This document shows positions 23,497-28,950 of a stretch of 32,095 nucleotides of DNA, one piece after another (the stretch's first letter is position 1; every line of letters starts with the position of its first letter). The DNA comes from UBA6022 sp035704495 (lineage in GTDB: Bacteria > Patescibacteriota > Saccharimonadia > Saccharimonadales > Saccharimonadaceae). The notes under the pieces were generated by a model that saw nothing but the letters and a program-made list of their open reading frames with translations, was not told the DNA's origin and did not search any database. The position numbers were made by a program, and so were the translations under genes. The stretch spans positions 1 to 32,095 of the forward strand of contig DASSWW010000060.1 of assembly GCA_035704495.1 (NCBI GenBank), given 5' to 3'.

Positions 23497-24749
23497 AAGA
23501 TGATTTTTTACCTCCCGTACGCCGACCCGATCGGCAGCCAGAAGTAGACCAAGATACCAGCGTACCTCGGCAACAACCTGATGATGCTAAAATGCCATTA
23601 GTCAATCCAGAGTTACAAGCGGTCCAACCGCCACCACCAGGTATCGCTCCTGCACCTGAGCAGTCAGACGATACCGCTTCGCCGTTAGTAAAAAAGCCTA
23701 ATCGTAAAAAAACATTATTATGGATTGTTATCGGCTTGCTTGCGTTTGGCATAATTATGGCGATTAGCCTGGTTGTTTGGTATCAACTTGCCCTTCGTCC
23801 GGTGGCGACCGGCGCAGCGAAGCCAGTAGGAGTAACGATTGCCAAAGGTAGTTCACCTGCGCAAATTGGCCAACTATTAGAGGAAAAAAAGGTTATCCGT
23901 AGTCAAATAGCATTCGATGTGTATACTCGCATACATGACGTTCGGGGCAGCTTGCAGGCAGGTACATTCAGTCTGTCGCCAGACGAATCAACCCCACAGA
24001 TTGTCAAACAACTGACGTCGAGTAGCAGCGAGGAGTATTCGGTGACGTTTTACCCAGGCGCAACGCTCAATATCGCTTCGACTTCTGCCGACAAAACACC
24101 GTCGCACCGCCAGGTTCTCCTCAATCTAGGCTTTAGTGTTAATGAAATTGACGAGGCCTTTGCTGCAGACTATGAGCATCCTTTATTTGCCGATAAACCA
24201 GCCTCAGCCGACCTAGAGGGATATGTATATGGACAAACCTATATGATTGCTAGCGGATCGTCAGTCAAGCAAATTCTGACTCGGACATTTGACGAATATT
24301 ACAAGCAACTGCAAACACACGATTTAATTGCTGGCTTTCAAAAACAGGGCTTAAATTTGTACGAAGGTATTACACTTGCGTCAATTGTTCAGCGCGAAGT
24401 GGCCAATAAAGCCGATCAAAAACAAGTAGCACAGGTGTTCTTTACGCGGTTGAATAGCGGCAGAATGCTGGGGTCAGACGTGACGTATCATTATGCAGCC
24501 GATAAAATGGGAGTTCCACGCAGTCATACGCTTGATGACCCGTATAACACCCGTAAATATGTAGGGTTACCCCCCGGACCAATCGCTTCTCCTGGTCTAA
24601 GCGCCCTGCAGGCCGTTGCAAACCCTGCCAGTGGTGATTTTGTGTTCTTTCTGAGTGGCGATGATGGAAACACGTATTTTGCGCATACTAACGAAGAGCA
24701 CGAAGCGAATATTGTTGAACACTGTTCGTTTAAGTGTTCATTGCCATAA
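23493..24749 (+). CDS. mltG: Endolytic murein transglycosylase MltG
   Basis: Membrane-bound lytic transglycosylase that cleaves nascent glycan strands and helps end peptidoglycan synthesis. 418 residues: a Pro-rich cytoplasmic N-terminus of about 70, one membrane helix at 74-97, a LysM-like region (VTIAKGSSPAQIGQLLEE), and the YceG catalytic domain with LEGYVYGQTYMI, the Glu302 catalytic residue in ASIVQREV, QVAQVFFTRLNSGRMLGSD and YNTRKYVGLPPGPIASPG. All family hallmarks are kept. It starts at GTG inside the ruvX stop (GTGA). It closes the operon opened by the FtsA-like ATPase, and the combination of division-type ATPase and glycan terminase points to envelope growth. No strong terminator is seen after it. 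Confidence 0.96.
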   Translation: MKDDFLPPVRRPDRQPEVDQDTSVPRQQPDDAKMPLVNPELQAVQPPPPGIAPAPEQSDDTASPLVKKPNRKKTLLWIVIGLLAFGIIMAISLVVWYQLALRPVATGAAKPVGVTIAKGSSPAQIGQLLEEKKVIRSQIAFDVYTRIHDVRGSLQAGTFSLSPDESTPQIVKQLTSSSSEEYSVTFYPGATLNIASTSADKTPSHRQVLLNLGFSVNEIDEAFAADYEHPLFADKPASADLEGYVYGQTYMIASGSSVKQILTRTFDEYYKQLQTHDLIAGFQKQGLNLYEGITLASIVQREVANKADQKQVAQVFFTRLNSGRMLGSDVTYHYAADKMGVPRSHTLDDPYNTRKYVGLPPGPIASPGLSALQAVANPASGDFVFFLSGDDGNTYFAHTNEEHEANIVEHCSFKCSLP

Positions 24750-24780
24750 AACGGCCTATTTGCCATACTTATAAAATATA

Positions 24781-24809
24781 TTGACTTATTATGCAAGGGC
24801 TGATACAAT
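24781..24809 (+). promoter_or_regulatory. Promoter of the LysM-CHAP gene
   Basis: TTGACT (24781-24786), 17-nt spacer, TACAAT (24804-24809). Start predicted near 24816, leaving about 230 nt of leader before the ribosome binding site. Confidence 0.7.
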
Positions 24810-24813
24810 GACT

Positions 24814-25042
24814 GTAGCACATTTGTGATTTTAGCTACTACACCCCGGTTATTGACCGAAGGTGCGAGTGGGAAGTCTAGAACACGAATGAGCCTACCAA
24901 CAAATGTCGCACGGATACCGAAAAAACTTTTTAACTAATATAAATTAATAATCGGTCGACACGTATCCTGTTCTAATTTGCGAGAAGAAAGACAAAGTAG
25001 GGTAGACGCCTTTGCAGTAATGCAGACGGCAGGAGAACGATC
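24814..25042 (+). promoter_or_regulatory. Structured 5' leader of the LysM-CHAP gene (riboswitch-like candidate)
   Basis: This gene-free stretch can fold into several nested stems. GTAGC/GCTAC (24814-24818, 24834-24838) encloses a small CAC/GTG stem. CGGT/ACCG is at 24846-24858. GTGCGA (24862-24867) pairs with TCGCAC (24907-24912) around GTGGG/CCTAC (24868-24872, 24893-24897). GGATAC plus CCGA (24913-24921) pairs with TCGG and GTATCC (24952-24968). An AGGAG ribosome binding site is at 25031-25035. Cell-wall hydrolase genes are often under c-di-AMP (ydaO) riboswitches, but I do not see the ydaO consensus, so the class is open. Confidence 0.45.
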
Positions 25043-25046
25043 ATTC

Positions 25047-25067
25047 GTGAATCTGAATCCGTATTGA
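25047..25067 (+). CDS. Possible six-codon upstream ORF coupled to the LysM-CHAP start
   Basis: GTG-initiated reading frame MNLNPY, 11 nt after AGGAG, ending in TGA whose first two bases belong to the downstream TTG start at 25064. If translated, it would couple initiation of the hydrolase to its own termination. This could equally be chance, because an in-frame ATT at 25043 has better spacing (7 nt) to the same AGGAG. Confidence 0.25.
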   Translation: MNLNPY

Positions 25068-26266
25068 GCTTTGCTCAAGCGAAGACTGCTCAGTTGAAAC
25101 AGACCTTATTTATCGGTCGCACCAATAGCTCTAAACGAGCTAAGGGCGGACCAAAATCAACGACTATAGCAGCGTATTCTGGTGTATTTTTACTGGTTAT
25201 ATCGATGGTTGCCATCGGCTATCAGCCACCACAAAAAACCGACAATGTCGCAAGTGCTGCTAATCCGTTAGCATCAAGCGCTCAGACGAGTGTTAGTCAG
25301 CCTTCGGTTGATGAAATTGTCGCGACTAGTATCGCCGCTGGTATTGCAGAGCGCGCAAACCTGCCAGTCGCTTCGAATATCGCTAACCAGTCGGTCTCTC
25401 TTGCTATCCAAAGCAAACTTGCACAAAACGACACAAATACTATTACCAAACCACAAATTATCCGCTTATCCGCAGATAATCGCGACGTTACACAATATGT
25501 CGTGAAAGAGGGTGATACCGTCGAAAGTATTGCTACTGAATTTGGTATTTCAACCAATACGATTAAATGGGCGAACGGCCTTGCTTCCAACAGTGTCGAT
25601 GCTGGTAAAACACTCGCTATATTACCTGTCGACGGTGTACTTTATACGGTTAAGAGTGGTGATACTGTCGAAAGCATCGCTGCTAAGTTTAATACGACAA
25701 CATCTATTATCACGTCATTTAATGACCTCGAATTAACAGGGCTAGTTGTCAACGAGAAAATCATTTTGCCAAGTGGCATTTTGCCAACAACCGAACGTCC
25801 TGGTTATCAAGCACCGCAAACGTTTAGTGTGAATACTTATGCAAACGCCTATAACAATTATCGATACGCTGGAGGCTTTGCGGGTGGTAACGTATTTAAC
25901 ATACGGGGGAACTTTAAATCAACGACACCAGGTAACACCAATGCTTGGGGTAACTGTACATGGTATGCCTGGGAACGACGACTTGAAATGGGTCGACCAC
26001 TACCATCTGGCGCATTAGGCCATGCGGCACAGTGGAATACATCACTTGGTGCTATGGGCTATCTCGTTAATCGAACCCCGTCGGTCGGTGCTATCTTCCA
26101 AAACGGTGGCGGCTTTGGCCACGTGGGTATCGTCGAGGCTTTGAACGCTGACGGCTCTATCGTTGTCAGTGAAATGAATAACTACTCGGGTGGCGGCTAT
26201 AACGGCATTAACGACCGCATTATTCCTGCCAACCAGGTGAGTAGCTTCAACTACATTCACGGATAA
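25064..26266 (+). CDS. Secreted LysM-LysM-CHAP peptidoglycan hydrolase
   Basis: Predicted wall-binding amidase/endopeptidase. From the TTG at 25064 (400 residues): a basic N-terminus, a hydrophobic helix about 33-54 (signal peptide or anchor), two LysM repeats at about 145-188 and 194-237 (YVVKEGDTVESIATEFGI and YTVKSGDTVESIAAKF), a linker rich in Asn, Tyr and Gly, and a CHAP domain from about 290. The CHAP domain has Cys298 in WGNCTWYAW and His353 in GFGHVGIVE as the catalytic pair. The true start is uncertain. AGGAG at 25031-25035 is too far from the TTG (28 nt), while an in-frame ATT at 25043 has ideal spacing and would add seven residues. It has its own promoter with a long structured leader and ends in a terminator at 26282-26312. 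Confidence 0.92.
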   Translation: MSFAQAKTAQLKQTLFIGRTNSSKRAKGGPKSTTIAAYSGVFLLVISMVAIGYQPPQKTDNVASAANPLASSAQTSVSQPSVDEIVATSIAAGIAERANLPVASNIANQSVSLAIQSKLAQNDTNTITKPQIIRLSADNRDVTQYVVKEGDTVESIATEFGISTNTIKWANGLASNSVDAGKTLAILPVDGVLYTVKSGDTVESIAAKFNTTTSIITSFNDLELTGLVVNEKIILPSGILPTTERPGYQAPQTFSVNTYANAYNNYRYAGGFAGGNVFNIRGNFKSTTPGNTNAWGNCTWYAWERRLEMGRPLPSGALGHAAQWNTSLGAMGYLVNRTPSVGAIFQNGGGFGHVGIVEALNADGSIVVSEMNNYSGGGYNGINDRIIPANQVSSFNYIHG

Positions 26267-26281
26267 TTATGATGTCATAAC

Positions 26282-26312
26282 AATCGCCTCTGTCAATACA
26301 GGGGCGATTTTG
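26282..26312 (+). terminator. Terminator after the LysM-CHAP gene, overlapping the obgE promoter
   Basis: AATCGCCTCTG (26282-26292), a 6-nt loop and CAGGGGCGATT (26299-26309) form an 11-bp stem with one G-T pair, followed by TTT. The stem ends 4 nt before the obgE -10, and the TGTCAA -35 lies across its left arm and loop. Confidence 0.75.
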
Positions 26313-26319
26313 CTATACT
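26291..26319 (+). promoter_or_regulatory. Promoter of obgE
   Basis: TGTCAA (26291-26296), 17-nt spacer, TGC then TATACT (26314-26319). The ATG is 11 nt further on, so the leader is about 4-5 nt. Confidence 0.65.
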
Positions 26320-26330
26320 ACAAATAGTAT

Positions 26331-27617
26331 ATGTTTGTAGACACAGCGAAAGTATTTATTCAAGCCGGCAAAGGTGGAAATGGTAACGTCAGTTTTCGAC
26401 GTGAGATTTACGTCGACAAAGGCGGGCCAGACGGTGGTAACGGCGGCAAAGGCGGCGACGTTATATTTGAAGCGTCCGAGAACGTCAATACGTTGATTGA
26501 TTTTCGTTACAAACCTGAATTAAAAGCCGAATCAGGCCAAAGTGGTGCCGGACAAAAAAAGCAGGGCCGTTCGGGCGAGAATTTGGTGGTGAAAGTACCA
26601 ATGGGAACTCTGGTTCGTCGTGGAGACGAAATTATCGCCGATCTGACTGAAGATGGTCAGCAAGTCATAATTGCTAAAGGCGGAGATGGCGGCTTCGGTA
26701 ATGCACACTTTAAATCATCAGTTCGCCAAACACCGCGCATGGCAGAGCTAGGCGAAGTAGGGGACACGTTTGAAGCCGAACTAGAACTGAAATTATTAGC
26801 CGACGTTGGATTGGTCGGCTTTCCGAATGCTGGAAAATCAACGTTTTTATCGGTTGTTAGTAATGCTCGACCTGAAATCGCTGATTATGCCTTTACGACT
26901 TTGACGCCAAACCTTGGTGTGGCCGACATTGATGATGGCAGTTTATTGATCGCAGATATTCCTGGACTGATTGAAGGCGCGAGCGAGGGCAAGGGATTGG
27001 GCGATGCATTTTTGCGTCATGTCGAACGTACCGCAGTGCTACTACACATGATTGACGCCTATAGTAACGACATCGCCGCAAGCTATACGACAATCCGTAG
27101 CGAGTTGTCTAATTATAGCCCTGAACTAGCGACACGACCAGAAGTTATCGCATTAACCAAATCCGAAGGTCTTGACGATGAAATGCTGCAAATGCAAATC
27201 GATGCGGTGCGTGCTGTGGCGGGTAAAAAAGCGGAAGTTTACGCGATATCATCCCCAGCACATAAAGGTATCAAAGAAGTGCTGCGCGCCCTTAGGACAA
27301 AAGTACAAACTGCCCGTAGCGTCGAAAAAGAAATGAATGATGTTGACGACGATAGCGTGGTAATTAGTTTGACCGATAAACAGGTTGCTGATTCTTGGGC
27401 GGTTACAAAAGACGATCAATCTGGTCATTTTGTGGTGACCGGCGACAAAATTGAAAAATTTGCTAGGCGGACGAACTTTGATCATTTTGAAGGTGTGAAT
27501 CGGCTACGTGATATTATGAAAAAACTTGGTATTAATCATGAATTAGTACGCGCCGGGGCAGTCGGGGATAGTGTGATTGAAATTGCCGGTCAAGAATTTA
27601 CTTATCTGGAACAATAA
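26331..27617 (+). CDS. obgE: GTPase Obg (CgtA)
   Basis: Ribosome-associated GTPase in 50S assembly and stress control. 428 residues with all three domains. The Gly-rich Obg fold occupies 1-158 (GKGGNGNVSFRRE, GGPDGGNGGKGGDV, KGGDGGFGNAHFKSS). The G domain has G1 GFPNAGKS with Lys169/Ser170, G3 DIPG at 209-212 and EGASEGKGLGDAFLRH. The C-terminal OCT domain covers about 345-428 (RTNFDHFEGVNRLRDIMKKLGI, AGAVGDSVIEIAGQEF in shorter pieces). The G4 guanine-specificity motif, normally NKxD, reads TKSE (276-279). This departs at the Asn and the Asp, so nucleotide specificity or affinity may differ. It is a single-gene unit with no evident terminator before the first ncRNA promoter at 27629. Confidence 0.96.
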   Translation: MFVDTAKVFIQAGKGGNGNVSFRREIYVDKGGPDGGNGGKGGDVIFEASENVNTLIDFRYKPELKAESGQSGAGQKKQGRSGENLVVKVPMGTLVRRGDEIIADLTEDGQQVIIAKGGDGGFGNAHFKSSVRQTPRMAELGEVGDTFEAELELKLLADVGLVGFPNAGKSTFLSVVSNARPEIADYAFTTLTPNLGVADIDDGSLLIADIPGLIEGASEGKGLGDAFLRHVERTAVLLHMIDAYSNDIAASYTTIRSELSNYSPELATRPEVIALTKSEGLDDEMLQMQIDAVRAVAGKKAEVYAISSPAHKGIKEVLRALRTKVQTARSVEKEMNDVDDDSVVISLTDKQVADSWAVTKDDQSGHFVVTGDKIEKFARRTNFDHFEGVNRLRDIMKKLGINHELVRAGAVGDSVIEIAGQEFTYLEQ

Positions 27618-27628
27618 TTAAAATGCTA

Positions 27629-27657
27629 TTGACATAAGTGCGATAGTATGATAATAT
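27629..27657 (+). promoter_or_regulatory. Promoter of structured RNA unit 1
   Basis: Consensus TTGACA (27629-27634), 17-nt spacer, TGA-extended TAATAT (27652-27657). It is among the strongest-looking promoters of the window, and no start codon with a ribosome binding site follows closely. Confidence 0.75.
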
Positions 27658-27691
27658 AAAAAGTACCATCAATTGAATCATTGATTCTTGA

Positions 27692-27715
27692 TTGGTACTT
27701 TGACAAGTTGGATAA
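27692..27715 (+). repeat. 24-nt direct repeat, copy 1 (5' element of RNA unit 1)
   Basis: Identical over 24 nt to 28465-28488; starts TTGGTACTTTGACAAG and ends GGATAA. Its last 15 nt are the 5' arm of the closing stem. Confidence 0.9.
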
Positions 27716-27959
27716 TGACGTTGCTACAGCTTTTTATGTATTAATAGTAGTACATAGCAAGCTGTAGCAAACCCGATATTCGTTCGGGCCTTCGTTGCGT
27801 ACAGCTGAACGCCGTTGTAATACGGTGCAACCTAGAAAGTAGGTGAAAGTTTGGCTAAACGATATCCGTGCGTATCGCACACAATCAGCAGAATGACCTC
27901 TTAAGCTCCCTCTCGCCGGCGCCCACATAGGCGTACAACAACAGTAAGGAGTTCGCTTG

Positions 27960-27983
27960 ATGTCACAATCAGGCTTTACTTAG
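27960..27983 (+). CDS. Possible seven-codon ORF inside RNA unit 1
   Basis: ATG at 27960 preceded by AAGGAG (27946-27951) with an 8-nt gap, encoding MSQSGFT. The final four residues and stop recur in the second tiny ORF downstream with different synonymous codons. With so few codons this could be a leader-type peptide or an accident. Confidence 0.3.
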   Translation: MSQSGFT

Positions 27984-28005
27984 CAGTTTTTGTTCCCATT
28001 CCGAA

Positions 28006-28074
28006 ATGACTTCGGATAAAAAAAGTGACGACGAGAAAGGCGACGGAATGTTATTTCTGTCTGGTTTTACCTAG
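28006..28074 (+). CDS. Possible 22-codon ORF inside RNA unit 1
   Basis: Starts MTSDKKSDDEKGDG, very acidic/basic, then a hydrophobic LFL and the ending SGFT followed by TAG. That ending matches MSQSGFT at 27960-27983 (TCT GGT TTT ACC TAG against TCA GGC TTT ACT TAG). The start codon sits in the loop of the CCGAA/TTCGG stem and a CGTATT/AATACG stem begins right after the stop. There is no clear Shine-Dalgarno. A structural RNA explanation is equally possible. Confidence 0.3.
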   Translation: MTSDKKSDDEKGDGMLFLSGFT

Positions 28075-28337
28075 CGTATTTTAATTAATACGGTGATTCA
28101 AAATCGGCAAAAGCCAAAAGAATTACTCAGTGATCGATACGGGCAAAAGGAGCAATGATGCACCAACGAATAATTTAGCACTCCCTCACACGGAGTGCGC
28201 CCCAGTTTTCTTGCCGATAAAGGCGTGGACTTATGCCTCTATAGGTCGTCAAGAAAACCTCTACGTTGCTTTTATTGATTCCACCAATGAAAGCGGGGGC
28301 AGATATAATATTAATATTATGTCTGCCCCCAAACCCT

Positions 28338-28352
28338 TTATCCAACTTGTCA
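28338..28352 (+). repeat. 3' arm of the closing stem, RNA unit 1
   Basis: TTATCCAACTTGTCA, the exact reverse complement of 27701-27715 and identical to 28834-28848. Confidence 0.9.
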
Positions 28353-28363
28353 TACTTTTTATC

Positions 28364-28391
28364 CCACGCTTATCGAGCGTGGTTTTTATTT
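28364..28391 (+). terminator. Terminator of RNA unit 1
   Basis: CCACGCT (28364-28370), loop TATCG, AGCGTGG (28376-28382), then TTTTTATTT. Confidence 0.88.
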
Positions 28392-28404
28392 AACATTGGC
28401 CCTA

Positions 28405-28433
28405 TTGACTTATTGACAAATTATTGTTATAAT
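28405..28433 (+). promoter_or_regulatory. Promoter of structured RNA unit 2
   Basis: TTGACT (28405-28410), 17-nt spacer, TGT-extended TATAAT (28428-28433). Begins 14 nt after the unit 1 T-tract; start predicted near 28440. Confidence 0.78.
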
Positions 28434-28464
28434 GCTTTCACCTACAGTTGATATAAAATCCTGT

Positions 28465-28488
28465 TTGGTACTTTGACAAGTTGGATAA
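28465..28488 (+). repeat. 24-nt direct repeat, copy 2 (5' element of RNA unit 2)
   Basis: Same 24 nt as 27692-27715. Upstream sequence is not shared, so the repeat begins sharply. Confidence 0.9.
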
Positions 28489-28601
28489 ACAATTTAGATT
28501 GCTATGACTACCTGTACATTTTGGTGTATAGATAGCCATAGCAATCACTTAGTAGGATGATGCTTTGGTGTTCAGTCACAACAAACTATGAAAGAGTAGT
28601 C

Positions 28602-28769
28602 ATGACCAAACAACCCAGCACCGACGATACATCTTCTTCGACTGAGGAAGAAAGCGCAGAAGATCTGCTACCCGCTGGCCATACAGGTTGCTCAACTGGC
28701 CCACACGCACATCTCGAGATACCACAGGCCATCCTGGCTATGCAGCTATCGATGGATCGCCGCCACTAG
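28602..28769 (+). CDS. Possible 55-residue ORF in RNA unit 2 carrying an M23 peptidase signature
   Basis: Begins MTKQPSTDDTSSSTEEESAE, an acidic disordered stretch, then residues 26-39 read GHTGCSTGPHAHLE. That is the G-x-TG-x-STGPH-x-H-x-E signature of LytM/M23 peptidases, with the catalytic and zinc-binding H-x-H. Everything else of an M23 domain is missing: there is no upstream H-x(n)-D ligand, and the text after the motif does not look like the family. The next frame (RDTTGHPGYAAIDGSPP) may continue it, implying one frameshift. It lacks a good ribosome binding site. Best read as a decayed or captured fragment, or a small protein that reuses the motif; expression is doubtful. Confidence 0.35.
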   Translation: MTKQPSTDDTSSSTEEESAEDLLPAGHTGCSTGPHAHLEIPQAILAMQLSMDRRH

Positions 28770-28833
28770 GCGCACCCTGTCGTAAAAAGGGGGGCGAGCG
28801 GGGCATTCGTCCTGCTCGCCTCCCAACGCACTT

Positions 28834-28848
28834 TTATCCAACTTGTCA
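28834..28848 (+). repeat. 3' arm of the closing stem, RNA unit 2
   Basis: TTATCCAACTTGTCA, the reverse complement of 28474-28488; an extra A-T pair extends this stem to 16 bp. Confidence 0.9.
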
Positions 28849-28866
28849 TATTTTATTGATTTTTAA

Positions 28867-28893
28867 CACGCTGTTTGAGCGTGATTTTATTTT
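28867..28893 (+). terminator. Terminator of RNA unit 2
   Basis: CACGCT (28867-28872), loop GTTTG, AGCGTG (28878-28883), then ATTTTATTTT. The stem core equals that of the unit 1 terminator; the loop differs. Confidence 0.85.
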
Positions 28894-28936
28894 GTGATCT
28901 CTAGCATCCGTAGCTACGCTCCATCCATGAAACTGC

Positions 28937-28942
28937 TATAAT
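28937..28942 (+). promoter_or_regulatory. Extended -10 of the exonuclease I gene
   Basis: TATAAT with a TGC extension, 8 nt before the ATG at 28951. The in-frame ATG at 28945 would lie upstream of any start site and is excluded. Confidence 0.65.
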
Positions 28943-28950
28943 GAATGATA

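Larger units (their letters stand above)
27661..28391 (+). ncRNA. Candidate structured RNA, unit 1 (about 730 nt)
   Basis: Bounded by a strong promoter and an intrinsic terminator. From 5' to 3' it contains a hairpin 27661-27701 (AAGTACC with GGTACTT) and the 5' arm TGACAAGTTGGATAA (27701-27715) of a 15-bp perfect long-range stem whose 3' arm is 28338-28352. A 50-nt hairpin follows at 27721-27770 (arms TTGCTACAGCTT and AAGCTGTAGCAA). The interior has many perfect stems: CCCGA/TCGGG 27772-27788, GTGCG/CGCAC 27868-27880, CCGAA/TTCGG 28001-28015, CGTATT/AATACG 28075-28092, GCACTCC/GGAGTGC 28178-28198 and GTTTTCTTG/CAAGAAAAC 28205-28258. A 36-nt almost perfectly self-complementary GC-capped hairpin closes it (28295-28330). 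I see no tmRNA, RNase P, SRP or 6S consensus. Two or three tiny ORFs occur inside. Unit 2 shares the plan. Confidence 0.72.
28440..28893 (+). ncRNA. Candidate structured RNA, unit 2 (about 450 nt)
   Basis: A second unit with the plan of unit 1. It has the identical 24-nt element (28465-28488) and a 50-nt hairpin at 28497-28546 (arms GATTGCTATG and CATAGCAATC). The interior is shorter and unrelated in sequence (28547-28788). A 36-nt GC hairpin follows at 28789-28824 (GGGGGGCGAGC with GCTCGCCTCCC). The 3' arm TTATCCAACTTGTCA is at 28834-28848 and the terminator at 28867-28893. Both hairpins have the same lengths as in unit 1 (50 and 36) but different sequences that still pair, the mark of covariation between paralogues. 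The interior contains a 55-codon ORF with an M23-peptidase-like stretch. The two units may be made and processed separately, because each has its own promoter and terminator. Confidence 0.7.

Noticed and set aside
24814..25042. c-di-AMP (ydaO) riboswitch in the LysM-CHAP leader
   Set aside because: Genomic position fits, but the conserved blocks (such as the GACAGCTAAC segment) are not visible; kept only as an unclassified structured leader.
27661..28391. tmRNA, RNase P RNA or SRP RNA as the identity of unit 1
   Set aside because: No tRNA-like ends or ALAA-type tag, no GAGGAAAGTCC-type RNase P core and no SRP Alu/GGAAG loop could be found by eye.
28130..28393. 87-codon plus-strand frame in RNA unit 1
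   Set aside because: Runs through the GC hairpin, the closing-stem arm and the terminator of the unit. The start at 28130 has no ribosome binding site, and no protein motif is seen.
27692..28848. Inverted 15-nt repeats as terminal repeats of a small transposon or MITE
   Set aside because: The shared 24-nt element extends beyond the inverted arm, and matching promoters and terminators lie outside the arms. There is no transposase and I see no flanking target duplication; an RNA closing stem explains more.
28945..28950. Upstream in-frame ATG for exonuclease I
   Set aside because: It begins 2 nt after the -10 hexamer, upstream of the predicted transcription start, so it cannot be in the mRNA from this promoter.
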